From Jimgerdemannia flammicorona (lineage: Eukaryota > Mucoromycota > Endogonomycetes > Endogonales > Endogonaceae), in contig RBNI01001484.1 in NCBI GenBank assembly GCA_003990745.1, forward strand, positions 1 through 22,242: 22,242 nucleotides of DNA, given 5' to 3'. The notes beneath the pieces are model-generated. The model had not been told where the DNA came from. It saw only the letters and a program-made list of their open reading frames with translations, and ran no database searches. Within the stretch, counting starts at the first letter, position 1. Each line of letters starts with the position of its first letter. A program made the position numbers and the translations under genes. This document shows, in pieces, positions 1-9,560 of this stretch.

Positions 1-29
<29 letters not shown>
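1..29. repeat. Poly-A run at window edge
   Basis: Twenty-nine consecutive A residues directly abut LTR sequence, at the point that corresponds to just after the TAA closing the U3 frame in the other copies. No tail-like context (poly-A signal, target duplication) supports a retroposon tail. With the poly-T at the other end, it may be a contig-end or library artefact. Confidence 0.9.
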
Positions 30-31
<2 letters not shown>

Positions 32-815
32 AGAAGTAATCTGCGAACCACTCTTCCTAGATAACTACTTCATCAGAGATGATGTCATCAATGGTGATGT
101 CATCAAAGACTATCCAGACAGTGCCTAAATCTATAAATAGCTTGGCAATTATAGTATAGTTAGATTAGTCTTATATGACATGACTGTAAACTGACTCAGC
201 AGTCAGATGATCTCTTGATATGTCAGATCACTCTTATACTATGTGACTGCATTCCGACTCAGCAAAGCACTAAGTACTACATTCATATTTAGCATAGTCC
301 AGATAGCCCCTCACTAGTATAAATACCCCCTCCCCCAGATCTTAGAATCTCAGACAAAAACAAATCTGAATAATCTGAACAACTCCTGAGCACTTCCCCA
401 CAATATCCCTTCACATAACTACTTCTAATATAGCAATATCATGAATAGCGAATAAACTTATTTAATAACCCACAAACCACTCTTAAGTAAATCTGCTCCC
501 CATTAGGTCCCACTCTTAACCCCATCACGAAATTTCCTAATTAGGTATTGTCTGCAGTGATACACCAATTCAACTAAGCTGATCTTAGTTTCTTGAACTT
601 CCTGAAATATGGAAAATCCAAAACATTCAGAACTAGTCTAAAAAAGGACTTTGGTTGAGACGTCAATCTGATCTTGAAATCAATAAGCATAGAGGACATA
701 CTCCATATGAAATTAATCTTGATCTTAAGAAAATGGTCTTCCAGAATATCCAGAACTTTGAGAAAACTCTTCCAGAACTACATAACAGTTACCCTAAAAA
801 AGCAACCCTCTTATA
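30..815 (+). mobile_element. Partial LTR of a Ty3/gypsy element (copy D), right end intact
   Basis: This stretch aligns by eye with positions 4232-5005 of element A's 5' LTR: the U3 tail, the TATA box, the AATAAA signal and U5. It ends in CTTATA (810-815), a one-base variant of the family terminus CTTACA. The left 1.2 kb of the LTR, including the U3 reading frame, is missing because the window begins here. It is either the 3' LTR of an element lying to the left or a solo LTR. It is inserted in the 3' end of element B; the following GTTCT (816-820) would be the target duplication, whose partner is out of view. Confidence 0.9.
318..325 (+). promoter_or_regulatory. TATA box of LTR copy D
   Basis: TATAAATA is followed by a C-rich stretch and sits about 125 bp before an AATAAA (451-456). 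The same pair with the same spacing recurs in both LTRs of element A, so it probably marks the U3/R boundary. Confidence 0.65.
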
Positions 816-944
816 GTTCTCCTATATCTCTTGTTTCTGATGTTATATCCTTTAGAGTGCTCTGATGCTTAATGTGTCTGATCAGCACAGTATGTTATCT
901 ACTATCTAAGGGGAGAACCTCACAGGCAGTCAATGAGTTCCTTT
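816..944 (-). other. 3' noncoding tail of element B
   Basis: This lies between B's pol stop (945-947, minus strand) and the D LTR. No clear polypurine tract or LTR start for B can be recognised. The purine-rich minus-strand stretch next to position 816 is only a weak candidate. B's own 3' LTR was probably displaced to the left by the D insertion. Confidence 0.5.
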
Positions 945-2260
945 TTACTCAAACTCTTGGACAAGGTCTTGAGAGTTCTTGAGATTGGTGGCAGGTTCTC
1001 AGGTGACATCATATTCAGGATAACCCATCCACTTGACTAGGTATTCTGTGTGATGGTACTGGACTCATTTGTCTAAAATTTTCTTGACTTCATACTTGAT
1101 GTGGTCTTCAACTATTACTAATACTAATAGTATCAAGATTTGGCCAGAGTATGGGGGTAACTGGTTCTAGGCCTTTAGTTATGATACATGGAATACTGGG
1201 TATATATGCATAGTTGTTGGCAGGTTGAGGTGGTAAGACCAGATAGAGACTTGCTTGGTGATCTTGAAGAGTCCAAGATACTTGGGCTGGAATTTGGCTA
1301 ACTGGTGGTTGACTTGAGATTGAGCCTTGATGTTATCAGCTTTGAGTAGAACTATATCACTAATGTTGTATATGACATCTCACTGCTTCTTATCTGCATA
1401 CTTAGCTTGATATTGCTGAGCTTTTTGCAGATTTGTAGTGATGATCTTGAGAAGAGAATCCATTTTGTCAATAAGGTTCTGGGCTGTGGGGACTTGTATA
1501 TGACTGGATTGCTGGAATGAGACTAGGCTTGCAGGGGTCTCGGGGTTTTGACTGTGAAGTAGCTGAAATGGGAAAAGGCCAATTAATGATTGGGTGATAT
1601 TATTGTAGGTGAACTCAGCATAGGTCAGATAGTGGTCCCAATCATCTTGCTTATAAGACATGTAGTTTCTGAGCATTTGTTCAAGTGTTCTATTCATTCA
1701 CTTGGTCTGTCTATCAGTTTGAGGGTGGAAGGCAGTGGACATAGCAATTTGGGTTCCAAGGGTCTTGAAGAGTGCTTACCAGAAGTGACTTGTGAACTTA
1801 GGGTCACGATCACTGATAATTACTTGGGGAAGTCTATAATGGTAGAAGATAGTCTTGAAGAAGATTCTTGCAATTTCTGGAGCAGTAGTATTAGTTGTGG
1901 TTGGCTTGGCAATTGTAATCTTGGTGAGATGGTCCACAAATATAACAATAGCATCATAGTCTGTTTTGGTTCATGGGAGTTGCACAATGAAGTCTATCAT
2001 AACTTGTTCAAACTTCTTGATTGGGATTGGCAAGAATTGTAGAAGACTGGCAGATGCTTGGTTGCTTGACTTATTTCTTTAGCAAAGATCACAGCTTTGG
2101 ACATACTCCTTAATTTCCTTGAGCATGTTTGGCCAGTAGTAGTCTCATTAGATATTCTTGATAGTCTTCTCAGTTCCAAGATGACTAGCTAGTGGAGAGT
2201 CATGGTGTTTATAAAGAATCTTGTACTATAGTTCAGGGTTGGCAAGAATATATACTTTGT
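945..2260 (-). pseudogene. Element B pol: integrase and chromodomain (degenerate)
   Basis: Minus-strand Ty3/gypsy integrase followed by a chromodomain. The zinc-binding part shows HHDSPLASHLG and a CDLC pair near 2060-2200. The core shows MIDFIVQLP and SDRDPKFTSHFW. The third catalytic acid appears lost: the usual TER is TK followed by a stop, just before MNRTLEQ. The C-terminal chromodomain includes HHTEYLVKWMGYPEYDVT, after which the expected Trp is a TGA. The frame ends at TAA 945-947. It stays in one phase with the RNase H part and, across the A insertion, with RT. Decay is by stop codons rather than indels, and the protein cannot be functional as it stands. The family assignment is secure. 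Confidence 0.88.
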
Positions 2261-2978
2261 CTTGATAGTATATGAGGTTGTCCTTGATAGTATACTTTTT
2301 CTTGAATTCCTTGGTATTCCTTTGTAGAACCAGAGAGTCTTGTTCATATGCCTTCTTGATCTGGTTGAGGAATTCCAGTACCACAGTGACTTGTAAAATT
2401 GCAGTAAGGTCAGGTCTTCTTAAAAGTGTATCTGGTATGACTAGAGTTTTGCCAGGCTTGTAGATGATATTTGGGGTAAAGGTCTGAAGTAGTTGACTCC
2501 ACTTGGCCTATTGGCAAGAAAGAGTTGATTGAGTATTAATATACTGAAGAGATCTGTGATTGGTGATCATATCAAACTCAACTCCTTTTAGGTAGTATCA
2601 CCAAGTCTTGAGAGCATATATGATTGCCAGGAGTTCCTTTTTGTGAGTAGCCAGCTTTTGTTCTACTGGGGACAATTTTCTTGACTCAAAGGCAATGGGT
2701 CAGTGTCCTTGATTATTATCTTGAGAAATAACTACACCAATGACAAAGTTAGATGCATCTGTAGTGACCATAAACTTCAAGTTTGGGTCCATATTTCTAA
2801 GGACAGGTGTATGGATCAGGCAGTTCTTGAGTTCTTGAAAAGCTTGTTGACAGAAAGCATCCCAGATGTAGGGGACATAGAGGTCAGAGTTGGGTTTCTT
2901 TCGCAGGAGGTTTGTCAAAGATTCTGTAATACCAGAGAAGTTCTTGACAAATCAATAGTAGTATCCAGCCAGACCAAG
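2261..2978 (-). pseudogene. Element B pol: end of RT and RNase H (degenerate)
   Basis: This minus-strand segment begins, in B's sense, exactly at the A insertion point. It encodes the RT tail and connection, then a Ty3-type RNase H: FMVTTDASNFVIGVVISQ, PIAFESRKLSPVE, THKKELLAIIYALKTW and a degraded TDHKSL motif (ITNHRSLQYINTQ). Several Gln/Trp codons have become stops. The phase matches both the RT half at 13541-14404 (after removing A and one CCAAG) and the downstream integrase. The B sequence is clearly a different family from A and C. Confidence 0.88.
2974..2978 (+). repeat. Target site duplication CCAAG, left copy
   Basis: CCAAG immediately precedes the TGTAAG terminus of element A and is repeated exactly at 13536-13540. 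Five base pairs is the usual length for Ty3/gypsy integration. Confidence 0.95.
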
Positions 2979-3056
2979 TGTAAGTGCACAACCTCCAAGC
3001 CACAGAAATCACACATCACCCTCTGAATAAATCTGGAAATCACCTGTGCGATCACA

Positions 3057-3116
3057 AAGCTGAGTCAAACAGAAGTCACAATACACAAGCTAAGTCAATA
3101 TGAAGTCATGGAACAC
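3057..3116 (+). repeat. Two 30-bp imperfect direct repeats in U3
   Basis: The unit beginning AAGCTGAGTCAAACAGAAGT is followed directly by a diverged second unit beginning AAGCTAAGTCAATATGAAGT. In the 3' LTR (about 11583-11642) both units contain TGAGTCA. Copy C has the same pair (17526-17563, as TGACTCA on the + strand). It looks like a small upstream enhancer duplication. Confidence 0.7.
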
Positions 3117-3232
3117 AAGGTTCACACAAACAGAATCTTACCAATTAAGAACAGATGCATATATACCAAGCCTGGAGATGCATCGAAACAGAACCAAAAC
3201 AAATAACAACCACAACTTCTAAACACACAAAC

Positions 3233-4231
3233 ATGATCACTGAGATCTACAGCCACATCTATGCTGACATTTGGAATGTCATTGTCAACTGAGCCACACC
3301 CCCTCTGCCCCTCATGAATATCTATAGCCTAGCACCCTTCTACTTCATGGAAGCCCAATGGAATGCCCTGAACATGCTTAACGAGGCCCACTGGATTGGA
3401 CAAATCTCAAGCTATTACCAGATTGGCCACCTCCTGGAAGATATGGTCAAACACTATCAGAACACAGACATTACCCAGATGTCTCAACACTAGAAGCTCA
3501 TCACCCGCAAACACTGAGAACTCTTCTATGAGTACAGTACCATTATTCCTTACCTCTGAGTTACTACTAGTGAAATGGTTGTTATCCTATTCTATGGTCA
3601 AATTGATGACATGATACAAGAACTCAACCATAAGTATCTTGAGTACATTGAAACTACAGACAGAACCTTCCCGCACCCTGATGACCACATCCTGCAAATG
3701 CTCCAAGTTGGATATGCTATGAAGGACATCTACGATATAATCTACTTTGATGAGGATGAAGTAGAAGACAATGATCCCTCTGATGCCAATATGACCTCAA
3801 GCCAAGGATCTCTACCAACTCTAATCATATCACCAACTTTGCCAATGAACTTACAACAGTTCATAACTACCTATGAGACTTATTGGGACAATGATCACTA
3901 GAGTGAATACCAACCTGCATTTATCCCCGATTACTTCAACTACAATGAAGAGACCAGAGAACACAACCTGTACCTTCAGACAACCCTCAAAGTTGAACCA
4001 ACAACTCCACCACCTGAGTACGAGTGACATGAACTACAGCCACCAGCTTACTACAATCCCGTGACTCATGGTGCTGTAACCTATAGAAGGTATGCAGACA
4101 GTGAATCCGATGAAAGTGAAAACAATATACCCCTCTTTTGCCCACCAACATCTTATCCAGTATACAAGACAGACAATGCTATTCTGTGGGATGGAGATGA
4201 AGTTCCAATATATTATTACCTCAGCCAATAA
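3233..4231 (+). pseudogene. Unrecognised reading frame inside the 5' LTR (U3 ORF)
   Basis: One reading frame of 332 codons plus TAA starts at ATG 3233 (MITEIYS..., MTTEIYS in the other copies). It is interrupted by six stops: TGA at 3290, 3515, 3557 and 4025; TAG at 3491 and 3899. Three of these are sense codons in another copy: 3491 is CAG, 3557 is CAA and 3899 is TGG. There are no indels against the 3' LTR copy. Beyond TAA 4229-4231 the same frame continues with acidic codons (IDDDVIEDYSDSA) to TAA 4328-4330, and that first TAA is shared by all copies. The predicted protein is soluble and Tyr-rich, with an acidic stretch at residues 173-186 and PPxY motifs at 260-263 (PPEY) and 270-273 (PPAY). 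There is no signal peptide or membrane segment. I recognise no family. It lies upstream of the LTR promoter, so only the 3' LTR copy would be on the genomic RNA. Confidence 0.6.
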
Positions 4232-4392
4232 GGAGAAGTAATCTACGAACTACTCTTCCTAGATGACTACTTTATCAGAAATGATAACATTGATGATGAT
4301 GTCATCGAAGACTATTCAGACAGTGCCTAAACCTATAATAGCTTAGCAGTCATAGTATAGTTAGATTAGCCTTATACGATATGACTGTGAAC

Positions 4393-4399
4393 TGACTCA
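4393..4399 (+). promoter_or_regulatory. TGACTCA site upstream of the LTR TATA box
   Basis: TGACTCA, 120 bp before TATAAATA, is the palindromic site bound by Gcn4/Cpc1/AP-1-type bZIP factors. It recurs at 192-198 (D) and 12919-12925 (3' LTR). A second near-copy, CGACTCA at 4456-4462, is TGACTCA in the 3' LTR (12982-12988). Binding is inferred from the motif only. Confidence 0.4.
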
Positions 4400-4518
4400 G
4401 CAGTCAGATGATCTCTTGACATGTCAGATCACTCTTATACTACGTGACTGCATTCCGACTCAGCAAAGCAGTTAGTGCTATATTCATATCTAGCATAGTC
4501 CAGATAGCCCCTCACTAG

Positions 4519-4526
4519 TATAAATA
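4519..4526 (+). promoter_or_regulatory. TATA box of 5' LTR
   Basis: TATAAATA followed by a run of C and CT residues, about 120 bp upstream of AATAAA. It is conserved in copies D and A (both LTRs) and decayed to TATAATA in C. It is the likely core promoter for the genomic transcript. Confidence 0.7.
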
Positions 4527-4641
4527 CCCCCTCCCCCAGACCTCAGAATCTCAGACTCGAACACACAAGAACATTCCTGAATACTTCTCCACAATATTCC
4601 TTCATACAACTACCCCTAGTATAGCAATATCATGAATAGCG

Positions 4642-4647
4642 AATAAA
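4642..4647 (+). terminator. Candidate poly(A) signal AATAAA in R
   Basis: AATAAA downstream of the TATA box is conserved in D (451-456), the 3' LTR (13168-13173) and C (15966-15971, minus). In the 3' LTR copy it would direct 3'-end formation of the genomic RNA. Confidence 0.5.
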
Positions 4648-4845
4648 TCTATTTAATAACCCATAAACCACTCTTAAGTAAATCTGCTCTCTGTTAGGTT
4701 CTACTCCTAACCCCATCACGAAATTTCCTAATTGGGTATTGTCTGCAGCGATACACCAATTCAACTAAGCTGGTCTTAGTTTCTTGAACTTCCTGAAATA
4801 TGGAAAATCCTGAACACCCAGAACTAGTCTGAAAAAGGACTTTGG

Positions 4846-7065
4846 TTGAGATGTCAACCCGATCTTGAAATCAATAAGTGTAGAGGATGTACTCCATATG
4901 AAATTAATCTTGACCATAAGAAAACAGTCTTCCAGAATATCCAGAACTTCCAGAAAACTCTTCCAGAACTATGTAATGGTTACTCTAAAGAGCAACTCTC
5001 TTACAACTTGGTAGCAGCAGTTTACAATCCAATTCCACTTCAAGATGCTTCCTCACCCTACTACAAACCCTTCTGTGAATTCCTACAAGTTGGTATAAAG
5101 CCCAACCTCTGAACTGGAATTTATCCTGAACTATCTGACAATCTGGAGAGAATTGAACCTGACATACAAGGACAATTTGACCTCCACACCTGCAATAAGT
5201 AGGACAAACTTCATTCAAAGAAAGAAGTACTCCAATTAAATCAGCAAATAGGTGAACACCTATTCACCGAACTCCTTGCACTATACCCAGCAAGTCAAGA
5301 TGAAGAAGGTCTTATAGAAGCCTTCTTTACTCTTCTCAACAAAAGTTTCATCAGCTCTACAAATCCAAGTGACCTAGGACAACCAGCAGCAGCCTTTCTA
5401 GCCTTAGTTCCTCATGAAGCCCAAGCCTCTGTAGCCAAGTGGCTCAACTCTACTGACTTTCACCATACCAGGACCAGGACTGCATTATACTACTGATTCC
5501 AGAACAGTAAGACCCACCATATTCTTAAGGAAGAAGCAAGAGAAACCCTTCATCAACTACCTGATCCCGAACCTGAAGCAGACCCTACTACAGCCCTATC
5601 TGAATCTGAAACCAATATCGAACTGGAACTTGACTTTAAATTAGGTCCATCTGAAATCAGATATATAACTGATTCTGTCTACTTTGACACTGAGCAAACC
5701 CAATTACATGGGGATCAAACCAAAGAAGAGGAGGAGTATCTCAGTGAATTTGATCCCAGATACACCACTGAAGGAGATGTACCTCCATCAGGACAGAATA
5801 CACCTATATAGCAACAGATAGCTATCTATTAAGCCCTTACTCCAGACCCACAACTATTACTCCAGCAACTTACACAGACCCAAAGAACCCCATCACACTC
5901 TGCACCAGTACCTCAAGTAGTACCAGTAACACCACTATCAGCAGTCCAACTGCCTCCAGTAAACAATATGGCAAACCAACAGATTCTAGATCTTATAGCC
6001 CAGGTAGCCATAATGGCAGCAACCATTACTGCCTTAGCCGAACAGACCTGACCTACAAAAAATCTGAGTCTACCTACCTTCAATGGTACTGCACAAGAAG
6101 TCCAAAGCTTCATTAGTGTAGTTGACACTAACTTCGAAGCCAATCAATGGACCAATGAATGAGTCACTGACCACATTCTGACAAACAATTAAGACCACAC
6201 TCTGGAACAACTCTTTGCTACCACTACAGCCTATGTCTGCTGAGTTGTTACATTCTTCCGAAGACCTGCCGAAGAATGGTGGCGAACCCTTCCTGAAAAA
6301 CCCCTTACATGGGACACCTGACCTGCAGTAGTTGCTCAGAATGCAGCAAACAATGCTCCAGGATATAGAGCCTATCCTGCAGTCCCTGGACTTAAACAAC
6401 TCATGATTGCTCAATATCGCAGTGAAACTATGATCGCTGAATCCCGAGTAAAACTCCGCAACCTCAAATTTGATATACATAGCAAGGAGGAATTTGAAAC
6501 CTTCTGTATAAAACTTGAGTCACTCCTGAACACTGTTGGTCTAGGATATATTACCAATGATGAAGCACGAAATGATATAAGAGCGGATCATCTATTCAAT
6601 GCCCTGCCTGAATGGCTTACTAGAAAAATCCAAGAACAAGAATGCCCAGTTGGTTGTGACCACCAACAATGGTGCCTGGCAAGAATCAAGACTATGGTCA
6701 AGTGGATCCTAATAGCTGGACCCATTCTGCCCCAAAGACAATTCAACAACAAGGAAAAGACTTAGACCAAGAAAGAAGAACCCAAGCATGAGGCATCCTG
6801 AGCTCCCTCAATATCCACTTTGTGGACACCCAGAAATCATGAACTCACTCAGCCAAGTATCTTCAAGAAACTCACTGAAGGTGAAAGGAATGAACTTAGA
6901 AGAAGTGAAGCATACTTCTATTGCTGAAAGACAGAATACATGGCCAGTGTCTGCTCTAACCAAAAACCCCTGAACAGCAACACAAGCAACTGTTACCACT
7001 CTGTACCACCTCAACAATCTGACCACCAGAACACTAGACTTTGTCAAGTTAAGACAAACTGCTAA
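4846..7065 (+). pseudogene. gag: gag of element A (large, degenerate, frame begins in U5)
   Basis: One reading phase runs from ATG 4846 inside U5, through the primer binding site, to TAA 7063-7065. It is broken only by stops (first TGA 5110-5112, many at likely CGA positions). The N-terminal part (about 5020-5990) is unrecognised and ends in Glu-rich and Pro/Gln-rich stretches. A capsid-like region follows (about 6060-6720), with LSLPTFNGTAQEVQSFI, EEWWRTLPEKP and EEFETFCIKLESLLN. A CCHC zinc knuckle at 6913-6954 keeps its spacing, but the first Cys and the His are both Tyr. The true start is uncertain: an ATG at 4800 opens another phase (MENPEHPELV). The phase overlaps the dUTPase-Pol phase by about 90 nt, in the +1 frame. 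It would form the virus-like particle. Confidence 0.75.
5009..5018 (+). other. Primer binding site, probably initiator tRNA-Met
   Basis: TGGTAGCAGC begins three bases after the 5' LTR end. A tRNA with 3' terminus GCTGCTACCA would pair fully, which fits an initiator Met tRNA with an AGCAGC acceptor stem. The tRNA identity is inferred from general knowledge of initiator tRNAs, since no host tRNA is in the window. Confidence 0.75.
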
Positions 7066-7450
7066 GGCCCCAACCAAAGGAAGTCAAAAAGTAGCAGGAT
7101 ATGACCTATATATAGCCGAAGAAGCTACAGTCTCTAACTGAGAAGTCAAGCAAGTCTACACAGGAATCAGTATCCAAATTTCTGAAGGATATGTTAGAAG
7201 AATATGCTGTCACAGCAGCCTAGCATTGAAAGGACTCTCAGTAGAAGGAGAAGTCATTGATGAAGATTACACAGGCAAAATTATTGTCCTCATCTGAAAC
7301 CATAGTTGGACACCATTCAAGATCCCTATAGACTTCGGTATTGCCCAGATCCTATTCGAAAAAATCAAGTCAAACCTGATAGTCAAGGAAGTCCCTGAAC
7401 TACTGCCCACTATCTGAGGATCCAAAGGATTTGGTTCATCAAACAAGACC
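6974..7450 (+). pseudogene. dUTPase domain at the N-terminus of element A Pol
   Basis: A trimeric-type dUTPase domain, which hydrolyses dUTP to dUMP and PPi, sits between the zinc knuckle and the protease. All five motifs are traceable: motif 1 AGYDL (7094-7108); motif 2 CCHSSLALKG (about 7205-7234), where PRSG would be expected; motif 3 GEVIDEDYTG (7247-7276) with the catalytic Asp and Tyr; motif 4 DFGIAQI (7331-7351); motif 5 GSKGFGSS (7415-7441), whose leading Arg is TGA here but CGA in copy C. It is about 150 residues, normal for the family. Other TGA codons occur near 7138 and 7297. The domain presumably kept uracil out of the reverse-transcribed cDNA. Confidence 0.85.
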
Positions 7451-7960
7451 CCAATCCAACCTACTATGAACAAAGAAGAACAATTCTACAAGAAAATTGA
7501 AGATGGATATGTACCAAGTAGCTGATGCCCCCATGGCATTGGAATGTACTCTTCCTGAATGATTGATGATTGCTTCTCTTGTATTAATGAACTGGCTCAA
7601 AGAAGAACCAACAGAAGGAAAGCTCCTATAACTGAAATCACCACCATTGGATCAGACAAACTACTTACACTTAAAGCTTTTGTCAACTGAGCATCTGTCA
7701 AGATCATGATAGACAGTGGTGCCTCAGGCAACTTCATCAATGAAGAAACAGCCAACAGACTCAAGGTCTTCACCTCTCTGGTACAACAAACTCAAGCAGT
7801 TGCTACAGCTGATGGAACCTCACATGTCATTAGCAAGGAAGTCTGCAATCTACTCTTCCGAATCAGTGACTATTGAGTACATATTACCCTCCAGATCATA
7901 CCACTCCCTGACAATGAAATCATCCTTGGAACTCTATGGTTAAAACAAGAGAACCCCATG
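7451..7960 (+). pseudogene. Aspartic protease of element A Pol (degenerate)
   Basis: In the same phase as the dUTPase. A linker with a Cys/His cluster (CPHGIGMY, DDCFSC) precedes a retropepsin domain: IMIDSGASGNFINEE with DSG at 7712-7720, and the closing DNEIILGTLWL near 7910-7940. The catalytic triad is intact, but stops occur just before it: FVN-TGA-ASVK, where copy C has CAA, and two TGA codons in the linker. It would process Gag-Pol. Confidence 0.88.
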
Positions 7961-9560
7961 ATTGATTGGGTAAACCATTCTCTGACCATCAAGAAAGGAT
8001 GCCACAACTTCAAACTGCAAGGCGAAAAGGACCCACTCAACTCTAGTGACCCTGGACCAAAGATCACCCACATTAACAAGCTACAACTCAAGAAATTGGC
8101 CAAGAAATGCCCTCTCTTTGCTATCTCCATCTGTCCACCCAAAGGAGAACCCGAGAACTCTGAAGAAGATTTTTCCAAAGTTGACAGCCATGTCAGACCA
8201 CTACTCCAGAAATTTTGAGATATATTCCTGAAGAAACTCCCAAAAGGCCTACCTCCCAAACGAGCAGGGGACCATACCATCAAGACTATTCCAGATACCA
8301 AGCCAGCCTTCAAGTCAATCTACCACATGTCTCTGAGAGAAATTGATGAACTTCTGGAATAAGGATTCATCAGACCTAGTATATCACCTTATGGTGCACC
8401 AGTCCTCTTTGTTGTAAAGAAAGGAGGAGATCTGTGAATGTGCATTGATTATCATGACCTCAATGAACAGACCATTAAGAACTATTGCCCACTACCCAGA
8501 ATCGATAAAATATTTGATAGGCTTACCAACCCACAATTCATGAGCTCTTTTGATCTGCGAAATGGTTACTGGCAAATTGCCATGAAAGAAGAAGATATCT
8601 ACAAGACAGCCTTCTGAACCCACTATGGACATTTCGAATTCCTAGTTATGCCCTTTGGCTTAACTAATGCTCCTGCAACCTTCCAGACACTGATGAATAC
8701 CATTCTGCATCCATACCTAGACAAATTCATTATTGTCTATATTGATGACATCCTAGTCTTCAGCAAAACCCTGGAGGAATATCTCAAATACCTTGAACTA
8801 GTACTACTGAAACTCCAAGAAAACAGACTCTTCACAAAACTCAGCAAGTGTGAATTTCTTCTGAAAGAAATCTAATTCCTTAGACACATCATCACACCAA
8901 ATGAAATCAAAGTAGACCCCAGCAAAATCTCCACAATCAAAGATTGGCCCAGACCCAAGGACCTCCAGTCATTTCTGAGATTGGCAAACTATTACAGATG
9001 ATTTGTTGCCAACTTTGCCAAAATCGCCACTGCCCTTACCCAAATGACCAAATATAGCAAGAAAGAAGAACAACCCTGGACCATGAAACAAGAGAAGGAC
9101 TTCAACAACCTTGCAAATTAGGGATCCGAACAAGATACTGCCTTCCAAGTACTGAAGAATACTTTGATAACCACTTCAGTACTTCAAGCAGCAAATCCTG
9201 CCCTACCATATGAAGTTACCACTGATATCTCTGACCTAGCTCTTGGAGCAGTACTCATGTAAGAAGGACACCCTGTGGCCTATCACTCCCACAAGTTCAA
9301 TGATGCTGAAATCAACTATGCAACTCACAAGAAGGAAATGTTAGCCATCATAGACACTCTGATCAAATAGTGACTATATCTAGAAGGAGCACACTTCACT
9401 GTATTGACTGACCATAAGTCATTAGTCAATATCAAGACCCAGGCTACCCTTTCTCAAAAGCAAGCCAGATGGATGAAAGTCCTCATCAACTTTGACTATG
9501 AAATCCAGTACCACCCTGGCAAGGAAAACATTGTTGCTGATGCAATCTCCAGACCACCTA
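7961..9560 (+). pseudogene. pol: Reverse transcriptase and RNase H of element A Pol (degenerate)
   Basis: Ty3/gypsy [51 protein letters not shown] and the catalytic YIDD at 8738-8749, then the thumb (LANYYR-TGA-FVANF). RNase H follows with VTTDISDLALGAVLM, YATHKKEMLAI, a TDHKSL motif near 9410 and ADAISR at the end. All lie in the same phase as the dUTPase and protease. Stops include GDL-TGA-MC, KTAF-TGA-TH and YYR-TGA-FV, all at usual Arg positions; two of these are CAA in copy C. Catalytic residues are visible, so decay is recent relative to the element's age, but the chain cannot be made as it stands. Confidence 0.95.

Larger units (their letters stand above)
2979..5005 (+). repeat. 5' LTR of element A (2027 bp)
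   Basis: It begins TGTAAGTGCACA and ends CTCTTACA, followed three bases later by the primer binding site. U3 spans about 2979-4545 and contains a long sense reading frame; TATAAATA is at 4519-4526 and AATAAA at 4642-4647, so R lies roughly between 4545 and 4665, followed by U5. Two kilobases is long for a fungal gypsy LTR, and the extra length is largely the U3 frame. Confidence 0.95.

Noticed and set aside
1..29. Poly-A as a LINE or SINE tail.
   Set aside because: No LINE/SINE sequence or target duplication adjoins it; the neighbour is the interior of an LTR.
1590..2042. 150-codon plus-strand open frame.
   Set aside because: It is the antisense of element B's integrase, which is recognisable on the minus strand with its motifs.
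3057..3116. Short direct repeats as a possible CRISPR-like array.
   Set aside because: There are only two adjacent imperfect 30-bp units with no spacers, inside a fungal LTR.
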